From NCBI GenBank assembly GCA_900539845.1, contig UQDP01000011.1, positions 18,665 to 82,664 on the forward strand: DNA of 64,000 nt, written 5' to 3'. This document shows, piece after piece, positions 50,670 through 59,667 of the stretch; within the stretch, counting starts at the first letter, position 1, and the number at the start of each line of letters is the position of its first letter. The position numbers and the translations under genes are program-made. A model generated the notes under the pieces. That model did not search any database, was not told the origin of the DNA, and saw only the letters and a list, made by a program, of their open reading frames with translations. Origin of the DNA: an uncultured Oscillospiraceae bacterium. Lineage in GTDB: Bacteria > Bacillota > Clostridia > Oscillospirales > Acutalibacteraceae.

Positions 50670-53163
50670 TATGTTCCTCCGCGCGGCTCAGCGGCAGCAT
50701 GACGGTTGCCTTGAACAGATCGCCGTCTATTTGAATATCCAGTTTCCCGCCGTTCAGGCGGCAAAGCTCTTTTGCAATGGAAAGTCCCAGTCCGTTGCCC
50801 TCTTCGGTCCTTGCCTTGTCTCCGCGCACAAAGCGCTCGGTAAGCTCCTCTGCGGTAATATTCAGCGGCTCTTTGGAAATGTTTTTGATCTCGAAACAGC
50901 CGTATTCCCTGCCGGAGAACAGGCGCGCGTAGATCCTTGAACCGGGAGCGGAATATTTTCTCGCGTTTGAGAGCAGGTTTTCAAAAACACGGTATATTTT
51001 TGTGCCGTCGGCATATACGATGTGCTTCACGGCGGATTCATCAAAGATGATCTGAAGATCGTTTTTTTCTATATCCGCGGTTTCCTCAACGATTGCCTGT
51101 GCGGCAAGCTCGTTAAGATTAATCTTTGTTCTGTTCAGCACCACGTTCCCGGTGGATATCTTTGAAGCTTCTATCAGGTCTTCGATAAGCCTTTTCAGCC
51201 GGTTTGCCTTTTCGGCTATAACGCCCATATACTTCTGCGCCGTTTCATCCTGTATATCGCATTTTTTCAAAAGGTCGATATAGTTTATAACAGAGGTGAG
51301 CGGCGTTTTCAGGTCGTGGGAAACATTGGTTATAAGCTCTGTTTTCGTGCGTTCGTCTTTAACGGCTTTTATCACTGCGTTCTGAAGCTGAGCGTTTTTC
51401 TCATCCAGCGATCTTGCAAGCGTTTGCAGGCTTACCGGCAGGGCGGATATATCCATATCTATCGGTTCGTTTTTCGCGCTTTTATCTATCAGGGCGTCAA
51501 GCGAACGCATATATTTAAACGCTTTATAAACGCATACGGCGTCCACGGCGATTACTGCGCAGATACAGAGCCAGCCGAAAACAAATGCTCCGAAATCCAA
51601 GCCAAAGGCGGCAAACAGCAAGAAAGCGAATGCTATGCCGAAAATGTTGAATGCAGAAAACAGCGCAACTGCCCGGACTGCTTTTTTCTCCAGCCTTTCC
51701 GGGCGGAAAGCAACTGTGTTGAAAAAGTCTTTGATTTTTCTGTTTGTTTTTTTGATTGACCGAACGAGCCGTTTGAAAAGGCGTACGATAAGAGCAGCAA
51801 CTTTGTATATGAAAGTATGTTTGAAAAGATTTACGCCGGCCTTGGCGCTGCGTGCCGTTGAAACGGCAAATTCAAGTATCACAAGATATATCGCCGCGCC
51901 AAGGGCAAACAGAATGTTTTTATACCACTGCGAGCTGAAAAAGTCCCCGCTCATATCAAAATAGATGCGGTAGTTAAGTTCAAATACAGCATGAAAATGA
52001 CTTGCAAGCAGTGTTAAGACAAGCACCACAAGACCTGACGCAGCCAAACCTGTAAGGACCATGTGAATATCGCAGGGCAGTTTGTCTATTGCGGCTGCCG
52101 ATCTGCCGCCGTTGTTCGTGTTTCCGGCAAGACGAACGGATATAACAGCGAAAGCGATACAGCCGAGCAGAGTGAACGCGGCAACATAAAGCGCCGTATT
52201 TGCGTCTGCGGCAATGATGCTGCCGAGCCTTGCGTTTATCTGACCGTATATGTCCTCTGCCGCAAAAGTCGGGTCTACCAAAATGTAGAGCCGCACATTG
52301 TTTGCTGTGTTCCCGTAATAATCGCCGCCGAAGAAATCCACGCCGCGCATTCTGCTGCTGGAGGTGTATTCTCCGTTTTCAAGCATAAAATATTCGCCCT
52401 CGGCGCTGCGCACGGAATTTATAAAGCTTTCGGGATCCGTCACATTAGTTGCCACGGAACCGTCCGTATATTCCGCATAATAGCGCACATTGAGCAGCCC
52501 CAGCGCGGCAGAGCCGCCAGCCTCTCCTGTGTTATGGCAATAAGAGTAATAAGCCTGGTCGCCGAACTGTGTGCCGAATTGGTTTTGCAGGGATTCGGTA
52601 TTCTGTTCGTTTATATTATCAAAGCTGAAAGATATGCTGTCTGAGAGAAATTCATCATTGCGAATCTCAAGACGAAAGGAAAAATCAGAAATATATCCGT
52701 CATAATCGGTGTTATATCCGATATCAAAAACGCCGTAACGCTGCGGATCCGGAATATCCAGCGTCGGATATTCAATATATTCATAGCTTTCCGTATTTTC
52801 CCAGTTTCGGTAATCCCTAATCTGTTCGTTATAGTTCTGGAGATACGGTATCGCATATTCGGCGAATTCTGTTGCCGTCTCAACCGTGGCGGCTTTTGCC
52901 GCGTCATAAGCCGCCTGGTTTTCATTATGGCTTACATCGTCAACGATGGTCCCGATATTGTCCTCCAGATCCTCTTTAAATCTATAGGAATCTATCAAGC
53001 TCACATCCGCATGGTTCACAAGGCCGTTTGTGCCGAAACAAACGGCATGAGTTGCGGCGGTTACGATGTTTACGCAGGCGATCCCCCCCAGCACGGCGGC
53101 AATAAAAGCGCACAGAAATTTGTTTAAGCTTGAGTATTTATATTTTATCCACTTTGTATCCAA
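50653..53163 (-). CDS. sensor histidine kinase (VanS-like position)
   Basis: 836 residues. Membrane segment at about 16-38, a large extracytoplasmic domain (about 40-325), then several further segments (about 335-550). HisKA has the phospho-His in VSHDLKTPLTS (about 616); HATPase motifs are NLLSNARKY, and GNGLGLSIAKELCR. It opens at a TTG that overlaps the response-regulator gene; no better start is near. The sensor domain is unusually large and unrecognised. It probably senses envelope stress and drives its regulator and VanY. Confidence 0.88.
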   Translation of the reverse strand: MDTKWIKYKYSSLNKFLCAFIAAVLGGIACVNIVTAATHAVCFGTNGLVNHADVSLIDSYRFKEDLEDNIGTIVDDVSHNENQAAYDAAKAATVETATEFAEYAIPYLQNYNEQIRDYRNWENTESYEYIEYPTLDIPDPQRYGVFDIGYNTDYDGYISDFSFRLEIRNDEFLSDSISFSFDNINEQNTESLQNQFGTQFGDQAYYSYCHNTGEAGGSAALGLLNVRYYAEYTDGSVATNVTDPESFINSVRSAEGEYFMLENGEYTSSSRMRGVDFFGGDYYGNTANNVRLYILVDPTFAAEDIYGQINARLGSIIAADANTALYVAAFTLLGCIAFAVISVRLAGNTNNGGRSAAAIDKLPCDIHMVLTGLAASGLVVLVLTLLASHFHAVFELNYRIYFDMSGDFFSSQWYKNILFALGAAIYLVILEFAVSTARSAKAGVNLFKHTFIYKVAALIVRLFKRLVRSIKKTNRKIKDFFNTVAFRPERLEKKAVRAVALFSAFNIFGIAFAFLLFAAFGLDFGAFVFGWLCICAVIAVDAVCVYKAFKYMRSLDALIDKSAKNEPIDMDISALPVSLQTLARSLDEKNAQLQNAVIKAVKDERTKTELITNVSHDLKTPLTSVINYIDLLKKCDIQDETAQKYMGVIAEKANRLKRLIEDLIEASKISTGNVVLNRTKINLNELAAQAIVEETADIEKNDLQIIFDESAVKHIVYADGTKIYRVFENLLSNARKYSAPGSRIYARLFSGREYGCFEIKNISKEPLNITAEELTERFVRGDKARTEEGNGLGLSIAKELCRLNGGKLDIQIDGDLFKATVMLPLSRAEEHNEKQN

Positions 53164-53830
53164 GTCCGTACACCACCTTAATGTATTTCGGGTCTTTGGG
53201 ATTGATCTCTATCTTTTCCCTTATGTTTTTGATATGCACGGTAACGGTCTTTTCGGTTTTGAAGGCAGGCTCGTTCCACACCGCCTCATAGATCTGCCCG
53301 GAGGAGAGCACGCGCCCCATGTTGCGGCACAGATATTCAAGGATCATATATTCCCTTGCCGTAAGTTTAACGGGTTCGCCGTCAACGGAAACGGTCTTCG
53401 CGTCTGTGTCAACAACAAGACCGCCGGTAACAAGCTGCGATTTTTTCTGAACGAATCCCGAAAAGGAAATGTACCTTCTGATCTGCGATTTCACTCTTGC
53501 CACAAGCTCAAGCGGATTGAAAGGTTTTGTAACATAATCGTCCGCCCCGAAGCCGAGCCCGGCTATCTTATCCGTATCTTCGGATTTCGCCGAAAGCATG
53601 ATGATCGGGAAGCTTTTCTGCTGTTCACGGATCTTGAGCGTAGTTTGAAGTCCGTCCATTCCCGGCATCATAATGTCAAGCACCATGCAATGGATCTCAT
53701 TGTCCTTGATAAGTTCAAGCGCCTGAAGCCCGTTTTCGGCTTTAAGCACATGGTAGCCCTCCGCTTTAAGATATATTTCTATGGAATCAAGTATCGCCTT
53801 GTCGTCATCGCAAACAAGAACGGTCTGCAT
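53138..53830 (-). CDS. OmpR-family response regulator
   Basis: 230 residues from ATG 53830 (GGAGGTGATATTT upstream); a longer frame to 53887 overlaps the promoter. Receiver domain: VCDDDKAILDS, phospho-acceptor Asp in CMVLDIMMPGMDG, and KPFNPLELVAR with the conserved Lys. C-terminal winged helix (about 130-225) ending GYKVDKI. First gene of the regulator-kinase-VanY operon. Confidence 0.92.
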   Translation of the reverse strand: MQTVLVCDDDKAILDSIEIYLKAEGYHVLKAENGLQALELIKDNEIHCMVLDIMMPGMDGLQTTLKIREQQKSFPIIMLSAKSEDTDKIAGLGFGADDYVTKPFNPLELVARVKSQIRRYISFSGFVQKKSQLVTGGLVVDTDAKTVSVDGEPVKLTAREYMILEYLCRNMGRVLSSGQIYEAVWNEPAFKTEKTVTVHIKNIREKIEINPKDPKYIKVVYGLGYKVDKI

Positions 53831-53848
53831 AAATATCACCTCCAAAAC

Positions 53849-53876
53849 AGTATACCACATTTTCGTGCATAAACAA
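53849..53876 (-). promoter_or_regulatory. promoter of the response regulator operon
   Basis: Minus strand TTGTTT (53876-53871), 16-nt spacer, TATACT (53854-53849). Confidence 0.6.
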
Positions 53877-53998
53877 GCCGGATGCATTTGTTTTGTGCCA
53901 AAGATTTTTTAGGCGTATTTTATCCGGCAGCTTTATTAAACCAAAGCATAATTAACCGAGGGTAAGAGAAAAATTAAGAACTGATAAAATTTTACATA

Positions 53999-55336
53999 TT
54001 ATTCATAAGTGTTAGAACGATTCGCTCTTTTTCCTTTTTTAATGTATACGGAATATATACAAAGGGCAACGGCGGTGCACAGCGCCTCAGCCGCCGGAAA
54101 AGAGAGCCAGACTCCGTTCAGTCCCATTTGTGAGGACAGCAGAAACGCCGCCGGCACAATCAGCACAAGCCCGCGCAGCAGGGAAATGATATGCGCCGGA
54201 AGCGCTTTCTCGCAGGAGGTGAAAAACATGGCAAGCACTATGTTTATTCCTGCAAAAACGGCGCCGGTAAAATACAGCTTCAGTCCTTGCACGGCTATCT
54301 GCTGCAGCGCCGGATTTCCCTCGCTGTTGAAAACCGAGGCGATGTTTTCCGCAAAAAAGAAGATAACAGGATAAATAACGGCGGTTATGCCGAGCACGGT
54401 AAAAAGGGCATAGCGCAGAAAAGTCTTTGCCGAGCAGCTGTTGCCAATGCCGTGCGCTCGGCTGACAAGCGGCTGCATTCCCTGCGCGACTCCCGTGAAT
54501 ACCGCGATGACAACAAGGGAGATGTTTGTAACCACTCCGTATGCCGCCACGCCTGTATTGCCGCTGATTCCCAAAATGATCATGTTGAACACGATGATCA
54601 CGATGCCTGAGGAAAGCTCTGTTACAAGAGACGGTATTCCCAGCACGCATATTCCGCCGGAAAGTTTGGCGTTCGGTTTTGTTTTTACGATATGAAAATC
54701 ATTTTTCCGCCTGCATTTATGAACGGAAAGCACCGCCATACTTATAACGGGAGAAAGCCCGGTCGCAAAAACAGCGCCGAAAATCCCCATCTTAAGCGGA
54801 AAGATAAAAATGTAGTCAAGCAGCACATTTGAAAGACTGCCGGTGATCTGCGCTGCCATGGAAAGGGCAGGATTCCCGTCGTTCCTTATAAACGCCACGA
54901 AGATATTGTTGAGTATGAAAGCCGGCGAGAAAAGCAGGATCACTTTAAGATACGTGTTCGTCATTTCAAAGATCACGCTGTCCGCTCCCAAAAGTGCGGT
55001 TATATTGCGTGAAAGAAAGATGCCTGCAAGCACAAATACTGCGGAAAACGAAGCGGCGCAGTAAAGCGTGTTGGTGAACACCCTGTTTTGCGCTTCTGAA
55101 TCCCCTCTGCTTTTGCAAACGGAGAATTTTGCTCCGCCGCCCATTCCGAGCATAAGTCCCGTTCCGTTTACAAGATTGTAAACGGGTATCGCAATGTTGA
55201 GCGCGGCAAGACCGTTCGCTCCGAGACCGCGCGAAATAAAAAAGGTATCAGCAAGTATGTAGCAGGAAAGCCCGATCATTCCCGCAACATTCAATGCGGT
55301 GTATTTGCTGTATTGAGCAAAGCTGCTGTTTTTCAT
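53999..55336 (-). CDS. MATE-family efflux transporter
   Basis: 445 residues from ATG 55336 (GGAGGTCTATT upstream). Twelve hydrophobic segments in two halves; the N-terminal ALNVAGMIGLSCYILADTFF and GLAALNIAIPVYNLV and the matching middle of the protein fit the MATE fold. It exports cationic drugs or metabolites using Na+ or H+. Its leader (55366-55460) has a terminator that competes with another stem, so a ligand or tRNA-like signal may control expression. Confidence 0.9.
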   Translation of the reverse strand: MKNSSFAQYSKYTALNVAGMIGLSCYILADTFFISRGLGANGLAALNIAIPVYNLVNGTGLMLGMGGGAKFSVCKSRGDSEAQNRVFTNTLYCAASFSAVFVLAGIFLSRNITALLGADSVIFEMTNTYLKVILLFSPAFILNNIFVAFIRNDGNPALSMAAQITGSLSNVLLDYIFIFPLKMGIFGAVFATGLSPVISMAVLSVHKCRRKNDFHIVKTKPNAKLSGGICVLGIPSLVTELSSGIVIIVFNMIILGISGNTGVAAYGVVTNISLVVIAVFTGVAQGMQPLVSRAHGIGNSCSAKTFLRYALFTVLGITAVIYPVIFFFAENIASVFNSEGNPALQQIAVQGLKLYFTGAVFAGINIVLAMFFTSCEKALPAHIISLLRGLVLIVPAAFLLSSQMGLNGVWLSFPAAEALCTAVALCIYSVYIKKGKRANRSNTYE

Positions 55337-55365
55337 AATAGACCTCCGTTTTTTGCAATACAAAT

Positions 55366-55460
55366 AAAAAACGCCTGCAGTCCGGCGTCTTCTGAGACCT
55401 AACGACGCGGATTACGGCGAAAAACCTTCTGCCCGGTGGCAGACGTGTTATAATTATTAG
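55366..55460 (-). promoter_or_regulatory. candidate riboswitch/attenuator before the MATE gene
   Basis: Minus strand: hairpin CTGCC-ACCG-GGCAG, then TCCGCGTC...GACGC(C)GGA as a possible antiterminator, and ACGCC...GGCGT followed by six T (55388-55366) as terminator. The two last stems share GACGCC and exclude each other. A promoter TTGATG-17 nt-AATAAT lies upstream. I cannot assign a known riboswitch class. Confidence 0.6.
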
Positions 55461-55613
55461 ATTGGCTTATTATATCATCAACTGTTGCAAAATTCAAGAA
55501 AATTATTCTTGTGTTTAAATAAACTTTTCAGCGGAGCGTCTGCTTAAAACCTTTATGAAATGAGATATAATTTAAAGAATTTAAAATCTTTTATTAATAA
55601 ATCGTATGTTCTG

Positions 55614-55642
55614 TTGAAAAAAAACGGACTATTATATATAAT
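55614..55642 (+). promoter_or_regulatory. promoter of the lipoprotein gene
   Basis: TTGAAA (55614-55619), 17-nt spacer, TATAAT (55637-55642). Nothing else recognised in 55500-55613. Confidence 0.75.
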
Positions 55643-55695
55643 AAATTAAATATTTACAGATAACGCAAAGTGCAAAAAATGGAAGGAGAACAGAT

Positions 55696-56295
55696 ATGAA
55701 AAAAACAATCTCGGTCATCTGCTGCATTTTACTGCTCGTTTTCAGCTTTTCAGCCTGCTCATCGGGTCCCAATGCGGAAATGACGGAAGAAAATATCACC
55801 TCTACCGTAGACACGGCTTTCACAGCGCTCAAAGAATTCAATACGGAGGATCTGAACACCTATGTCAGTTCATCCACGTTAAGCCTTATTATGGGCTATG
55901 CGAAAAATCACACACAGTTTGCCGATCTCGGCAGGGCGATGTTTGAAAATCTGACATACGAGATTACTTCGATAGATACGCAAAAGAAAAGCGTGACTCT
56001 TTCCGTAATGAATAAGGACCTTGCGCAGACGGCAAGCAGCTTTGCCTCCGAACTTCTGGGCAAGTATTCCATGTTCCAGCTTCTCAACAATCTTTCCAGT
56101 GATACTTGGCTGGACAGCAATCTCTCCGCTTTAACGAAGGATATTGACGCCGCTCCTATGATGAGCAGCGCGCAGGAGATCACTCTGACTATCGAACAGG
56201 GCGAGGATCATCTTACGCTCGTGTTTGATGAAACGGCTGAAAACGGTGTTTCAGGCGGCGCGCTCGGCGCTATAAAAAACGGAATAGGTCTTTAA
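55696..56295 (+). CDS. lipoprotein of unknown function
   Basis: 199 residues; GGAAGGAG upstream. Signal peptide with lipobox FSAC (Cys at about 21). The mature part has an alpha-beta pattern with ITSTVDTAFTALKEFNTEDL near 35-55, like small lipoproteins with an NTF2-like or DUF5105-like fold (uncertain). Ends with a Gly-rich tail. It stands alone ahead of secA, which has its own promoter. Confidence 0.75.
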   Translation: MKKTISVICCILLLVFSFSACSSGPNAEMTEENITSTVDTAFTALKEFNTEDLNTYVSSSTLSLIMGYAKNHTQFADLGRAMFENLTYEITSIDTQKKSVTLSVMNKDLAQTASSFASELLGKYSMFQLLNNLSSDTWLDSNLSALTKDIDAAPMMSSAQEITLTIEQGEDHLTLVFDETAENGVSGGALGAIKNGIGL

Positions 56296-56310
56296 TATTC
56301 AATAAAGGCA

Positions 56311-56339
56311 TGGACATAAGTTCTGATTTGTGATAAAAT
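56311..56339 (+). promoter_or_regulatory. promoter of secA
   Basis: TGGACA (56311-56316), 17-nt spacer, TAAAAT (56334-56339). Confidence 0.6.
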
Positions 56340-56392
56340 ATCTATTTAGATTTGTTAATTTAAGCTTTTATGTAAATTTTGAGGTGTAATGG

Positions 56393-59164
56393 ATGGCAAG
56401 TAAATTTCTTACCAGAATCTTTGGCGATTATTCCACCAAAGAGGTAAAAAGAGTTTCCAAAACAGCGGATAAGGTTCTTGCTCTTGAAAGCAAGTATCAG
56501 TCTATGAGTGACAAGGAGCTTGTTTCACAGACACAGATACTCAAGGACCGTCTTGCCGGCGGTGAAACGCTTGACGATATTCTTCCCGACGCGTTTGCGG
56601 TCTGCCGAGAGGGCGCATGGCGCGTGCTTGGGATGAAGCATTTCCGCGTTCAGGTCATAGGCGGCATCATTTTGCATCAGGGCAGAATTGCCGAAATGAA
56701 GACCGGTGAAGGCAAAACGCTTGTTGCAACATTGCCCGCATATCTGAACGCACTTGAGGGCAAGGGTGTTCATATCGTTACGGTAAACGATTACCTCGCC
56801 AAGCGCGACTGCGAATGGATGGGCAAGCTTTACCGTTTTCTCGGTCTGAGTGCGGGTCTGATTATTCATGAAAAGAATAATGCCGAGCGTCAGGAAGCCT
56901 ATAACTGCGATATAACCTACGGCACAAACAATGAGATGGGCTTCGATTATCTTAGAGATAATATGGTGCTTTACAAGGAGCAGAAGGTTCAACGCGGTCA
57001 CAATTTTGCGATCGTTGACGAGGTGGACTCCATTCTTATAGACGAGGCGCGTACACCGCTTATCATAAGCGGACGCGGTGAGCAGTCCACGGATATGTAC
57101 CGTCGTGCCAACGATTTTGCAAGAACCCTAAAAATGGATAAGGTTGCCCAGATGAATGAAAAAGAGGACACGGAAGCAACCTATGACGGCGATTTCGTTG
57201 TGGATGAAAAGGCGCGCACGGCAACGCTTACCCAGAGCGGTGTTAAAAAGGCGGAGCAGTATTTCGGCGTTGAAAACCTTATGGATATGGAGAACACAAC
57301 GCTGCTTCACCACATCAATCAGGCGATAAAAGCAATCGGCGTAATGCGCCGTGATATCGATTATGTTGTCAAGGACGGTCAGGTACTCATAGTAGACGAG
57401 TTCACCGGCCGTATCATGCTCGGCAGACGTTATAACGACGGTCTGCATCAGGCAATCGAAGCAAAAGAGGGCGTTAAGGTAGAGCACGAGAGCAAAACGC
57501 TTGCTACCATCACTTTCCAGAATTACTTCAGGCTTTATAAGAAGCTTTCGGGCATGACGGGTACGGCTTCCACGGAATCTCAGGAATTCAGCGAGATCTA
57601 TAAGCTGGATGTTGTTGAGATACCCACCAACAAGCCCCTGATCAGAGAGGACCTGCCCGATGTTATTTTCCAGACGGAAAGAGCAAAATACAAGCATGTT
57701 ATCGAGCAGATCAAGAAATGTCACGATGCCGGTCAGCCCATACTTGTGGGCACGATCAGCATTGAAAAGAGCGAACTGCTTTCCAAAATGCTCAAGAGAG
57801 CAGGTATTCCGCACAATGTGCTCAATGCCAAGAATCATGAGCGCGAGGCGGAGATCATCGCGCAGGCCGGTAAGTTCGGCGCTGTTACGATCGCCACGAA
57901 TATGGCGGGGCGCGGTACCGATATTATGCTCGGCGGTAACGCGGAGTTCCTTGCCACAGCCGAGATGAAAAAAATGCAGATCCCGGAAGAGGTGATCGCC
58001 GAAGCAAAGGGCTTTGCGGAAACGGATGATCAGGAGATTCTTGACGCAAGAAAAACTTTCCGGGAGCTTGAAGATAAATATAAGGATCAGATCAAGGACG
58101 AGGCGGATAAGGTCCGCGCCGCAGGCGGTCTGTTCATTCTCGGCACAGAGCGCCATGATTCGCGCCGTATAGACAATCAGCTCAGAGGCCGTTCCGGCCG
58201 TCAGGGCGATCCGGGTAAGTCCCAGTTCTGCCTTTCCACGGAGGACGATCTTATGCGTCTGTTCGGCGGCGAAAGAATGAAGGCTATGATGAGCCGCCTT
58301 GCCGTTGACGAGGATATGCCTATTGAAAGCAAAATGATCTCAAATACGGTTGAGTCCTCACAGAAAAAGGTTGAGGGCAGAAACTTCGCCATAAGAAAGC
58401 AGACCCTTCAGTATGATGACGTTATGAATCGCCAGCGTGAGCTGATTTATAAACAGCGCGATATGGTGCTTGACGGTATAGATCTGACAGATAAGATCTT
58501 TGATATGCTTGATTCAAGCATAGATTCAAACGTGCCTATATACTGCGCAAAGGACGCGCATAAGAAGGACTGGAATCTGAGCGGACTCAAGGAGAAATAC
58601 AGGGGCTGGCTGCTTTCGGATGAGGAATGCGACAAGCTTGACGATATGAGCGTTGATGAAATGACGGATTTCCTCAAGGAGACCGGCAGAAGCAAGCTTG
58701 AGGAGAGACGCGAACTCTTCGGCGACGAGATCTATCAGGACCTTTCCAGAAAGATATTGCTTCATAATGTTGACTCTCTTTGGATGGATCATATTGACGC
58801 AATGGATAACCTCAAAGAGGGCATTCACCTGCGTTCCTATGCACAGCAGGATCCTGTTGTTGCGTTCAGAATGGAATCCTATGATATGTTTGACGAAATG
58901 ACGGCAACCATCCGTGAAAACACGGTCAAGATGATGTTCACCACCGTTGTAAGGCGCAGAGAGGATGTTGAGCGGCAGGCGGTCGCCAAGATCACGGCAA
59001 CTTCCTCCGGCGGCGGAGATGATTCCGTTAAGAAAGAGCCTGTCAGAAAGGCAAAAAAGGTAGGTCCCAATGATCCATGCCCCTGCGGCAGCGGCAAAAA
59101 GTATAAAAAGTGCTGCGGCTCGCCGGAAAAGCTTGCGCAGCAGGCGGCAAACAACACAAAATAA
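56393..59164 (+). CDS. secA: protein translocase subunit SecA
   Basis: 923 residues; GAGGTG upstream. Walker [21 protein letters not shown] (about 100-119), [19 protein letters not shown], the preprotein cross-linking region, [14 protein letters not shown] in the second nucleotide-binding domain, and [13 protein letters not shown]. The C-terminal SEC-C zinc motif is [14 protein letters not shown]. The ATP-driven motor of Sec export at the membrane. Confidence 0.98.
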   Translation: MASKFLTRIFGDYSTKEVKRVSKTADKVLALESKYQSMSDKELVSQTQILKDRLAGGETLDDILPDAFAVCREGAWRVLGMKHFRVQVIGGIILHQGRIAEMKTGEGKTLVATLPAYLNALEGKGVHIVTVNDYLAKRDCEWMGKLYRFLGLSAGLIIHEKNNAERQEAYNCDITYGTNNEMGFDYLRDNMVLYKEQKVQRGHNFAIVDEVDSILIDEARTPLIISGRGEQSTDMYRRANDFARTLKMDKVAQMNEKEDTEATYDGDFVVDEKARTATLTQSGVKKAEQYFGVENLMDMENTTLLHHINQAIKAIGVMRRDIDYVVKDGQVLIVDEFTGRIMLGRRYNDGLHQAIEAKEGVKVEHESKTLATITFQNYFRLYKKLSGMTGTASTESQEFSEIYKLDVVEIPTNKPLIREDLPDVIFQTERAKYKHVIEQIKKCHDAGQPILVGTISIEKSELLSKMLKRAGIPHNVLNAKNHEREAEIIAQAGKFGAVTIATNMAGRGTDIMLGGNAEFLATAEMKKMQIPEEVIAEAKGFAETDDQEILDARKTFRELEDKYKDQIKDEADKVRAAGGLFILGTERHDSRRIDNQLRGRSGRQGDPGKSQFCLSTEDDLMRLFGGERMKAMMSRLAVDEDMPIESKMISNTVESSQKKVEGRNFAIRKQTLQYDDVMNRQRELIYKQRDMVLDGIDLTDKIFDMLDSSIDSNVPIYCAKDAHKKDWNLSGLKEKYRGWLLSDEECDKLDDMSVDEMTDFLKETGRSKLEERRELFGDEIYQDLSRKILLHNVDSLWMDHIDAMDNLKEGIHLRSYAQQDPVVAFRMESYDMFDEMTATIRENTVKMMFTTVVRRREDVERQAVAKITATSSGGGDDSVKKEPVRKAKKVGPNDPCPCGSGKKYKKCCGSPEKLAQQAANNTK

Positions 59165-59167
59165 AAA

Positions 59168-59203
59168 AATGAAAGCCTTTGCTTTAACGGCGAAGGCTTT
59201 TGT
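59168..59203 (+). terminator. terminator of secA
   Basis: AAAGCCTT...AAGGCTTT hairpin, then TTGT. Confidence 0.7.
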
Positions 59204-59221
59204 CATAATCGGGTGTTTACT

Positions 59222-59587
59222 ATGTTTTTTCACGAAGACTGGTTTATGAGGCAGATTGAAATGCTGCTTTCTGCAATCATTCAGAAGATCACGAAAAGCG
59301 GCGAATCGCAGGAAACGGAGCTTGACGCCACAATACGCAGGGAAACGGAAAGGCTGCTGCGCGAAAAAAATGTGTGCGGCGCGGAAAATTACCTGTTTGC
59401 GCAGGCAGAGGAAAATGCCGGAAATCCTGTGTTTCTTAAAATCGCTCTTGATTTCTATTCCGAAGCAAATAAAATGAGCGATGAAGAGCTTGAAGCTCAT
59501 AATTTCTCTCGTGATGAGATCTATGACGGAATAAAGGAGATCTGCCGCATCTGCGGAGTTGACGACGCCTCTTTTTATGTGATATAA
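59222..59587 (+). CDS. DUF6483-like protein
   Basis: 121 residues from ATG 59222; GTG 59213 is also possible, ribosome site weak (GGGTG). Opens MFFHEDWFMRQIEMLLSAII, as I remember for DUF6483 proteins of Clostridia (unverified). Helical and acidic, with a CGVDD near the end. No catalytic motif seen. Small gene between secA and the convergent ppdK. Confidence 0.65.
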   Translation: MFFHEDWFMRQIEMLLSAIIQKITKSGESQETELDATIRRETERLLREKNVCGAENYLFAQAEENAGNPVFLKIALDFYSEANKMSDEELEAHNFSRDEIYDGIKEICRICGVDDASFYVI

Positions 59588-59594
59588 CAACAAA

Positions 59595-59636
59595 AAGTAA
59601 CCGCTGCATCGCCTTGGGCTTTGCAGCGGTTTTTTC
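59595..59636. terminator. bidirectional terminator between DUF6483 and ppdK genes
   Basis: AACCGCTGCA...TGCAGCGGTT with T-run right and A-run left. Confidence 0.9.
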
Positions 59637-59667
59637 ATTCAACTGTTGGTTTATATGTTCTGCGTGA

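Noticed and set aside
49989..53830. Vancomycin resistance cluster
   Set aside because: Only VanR/S/Y-like genes; no vanH, vanA-type ligase or vanX.
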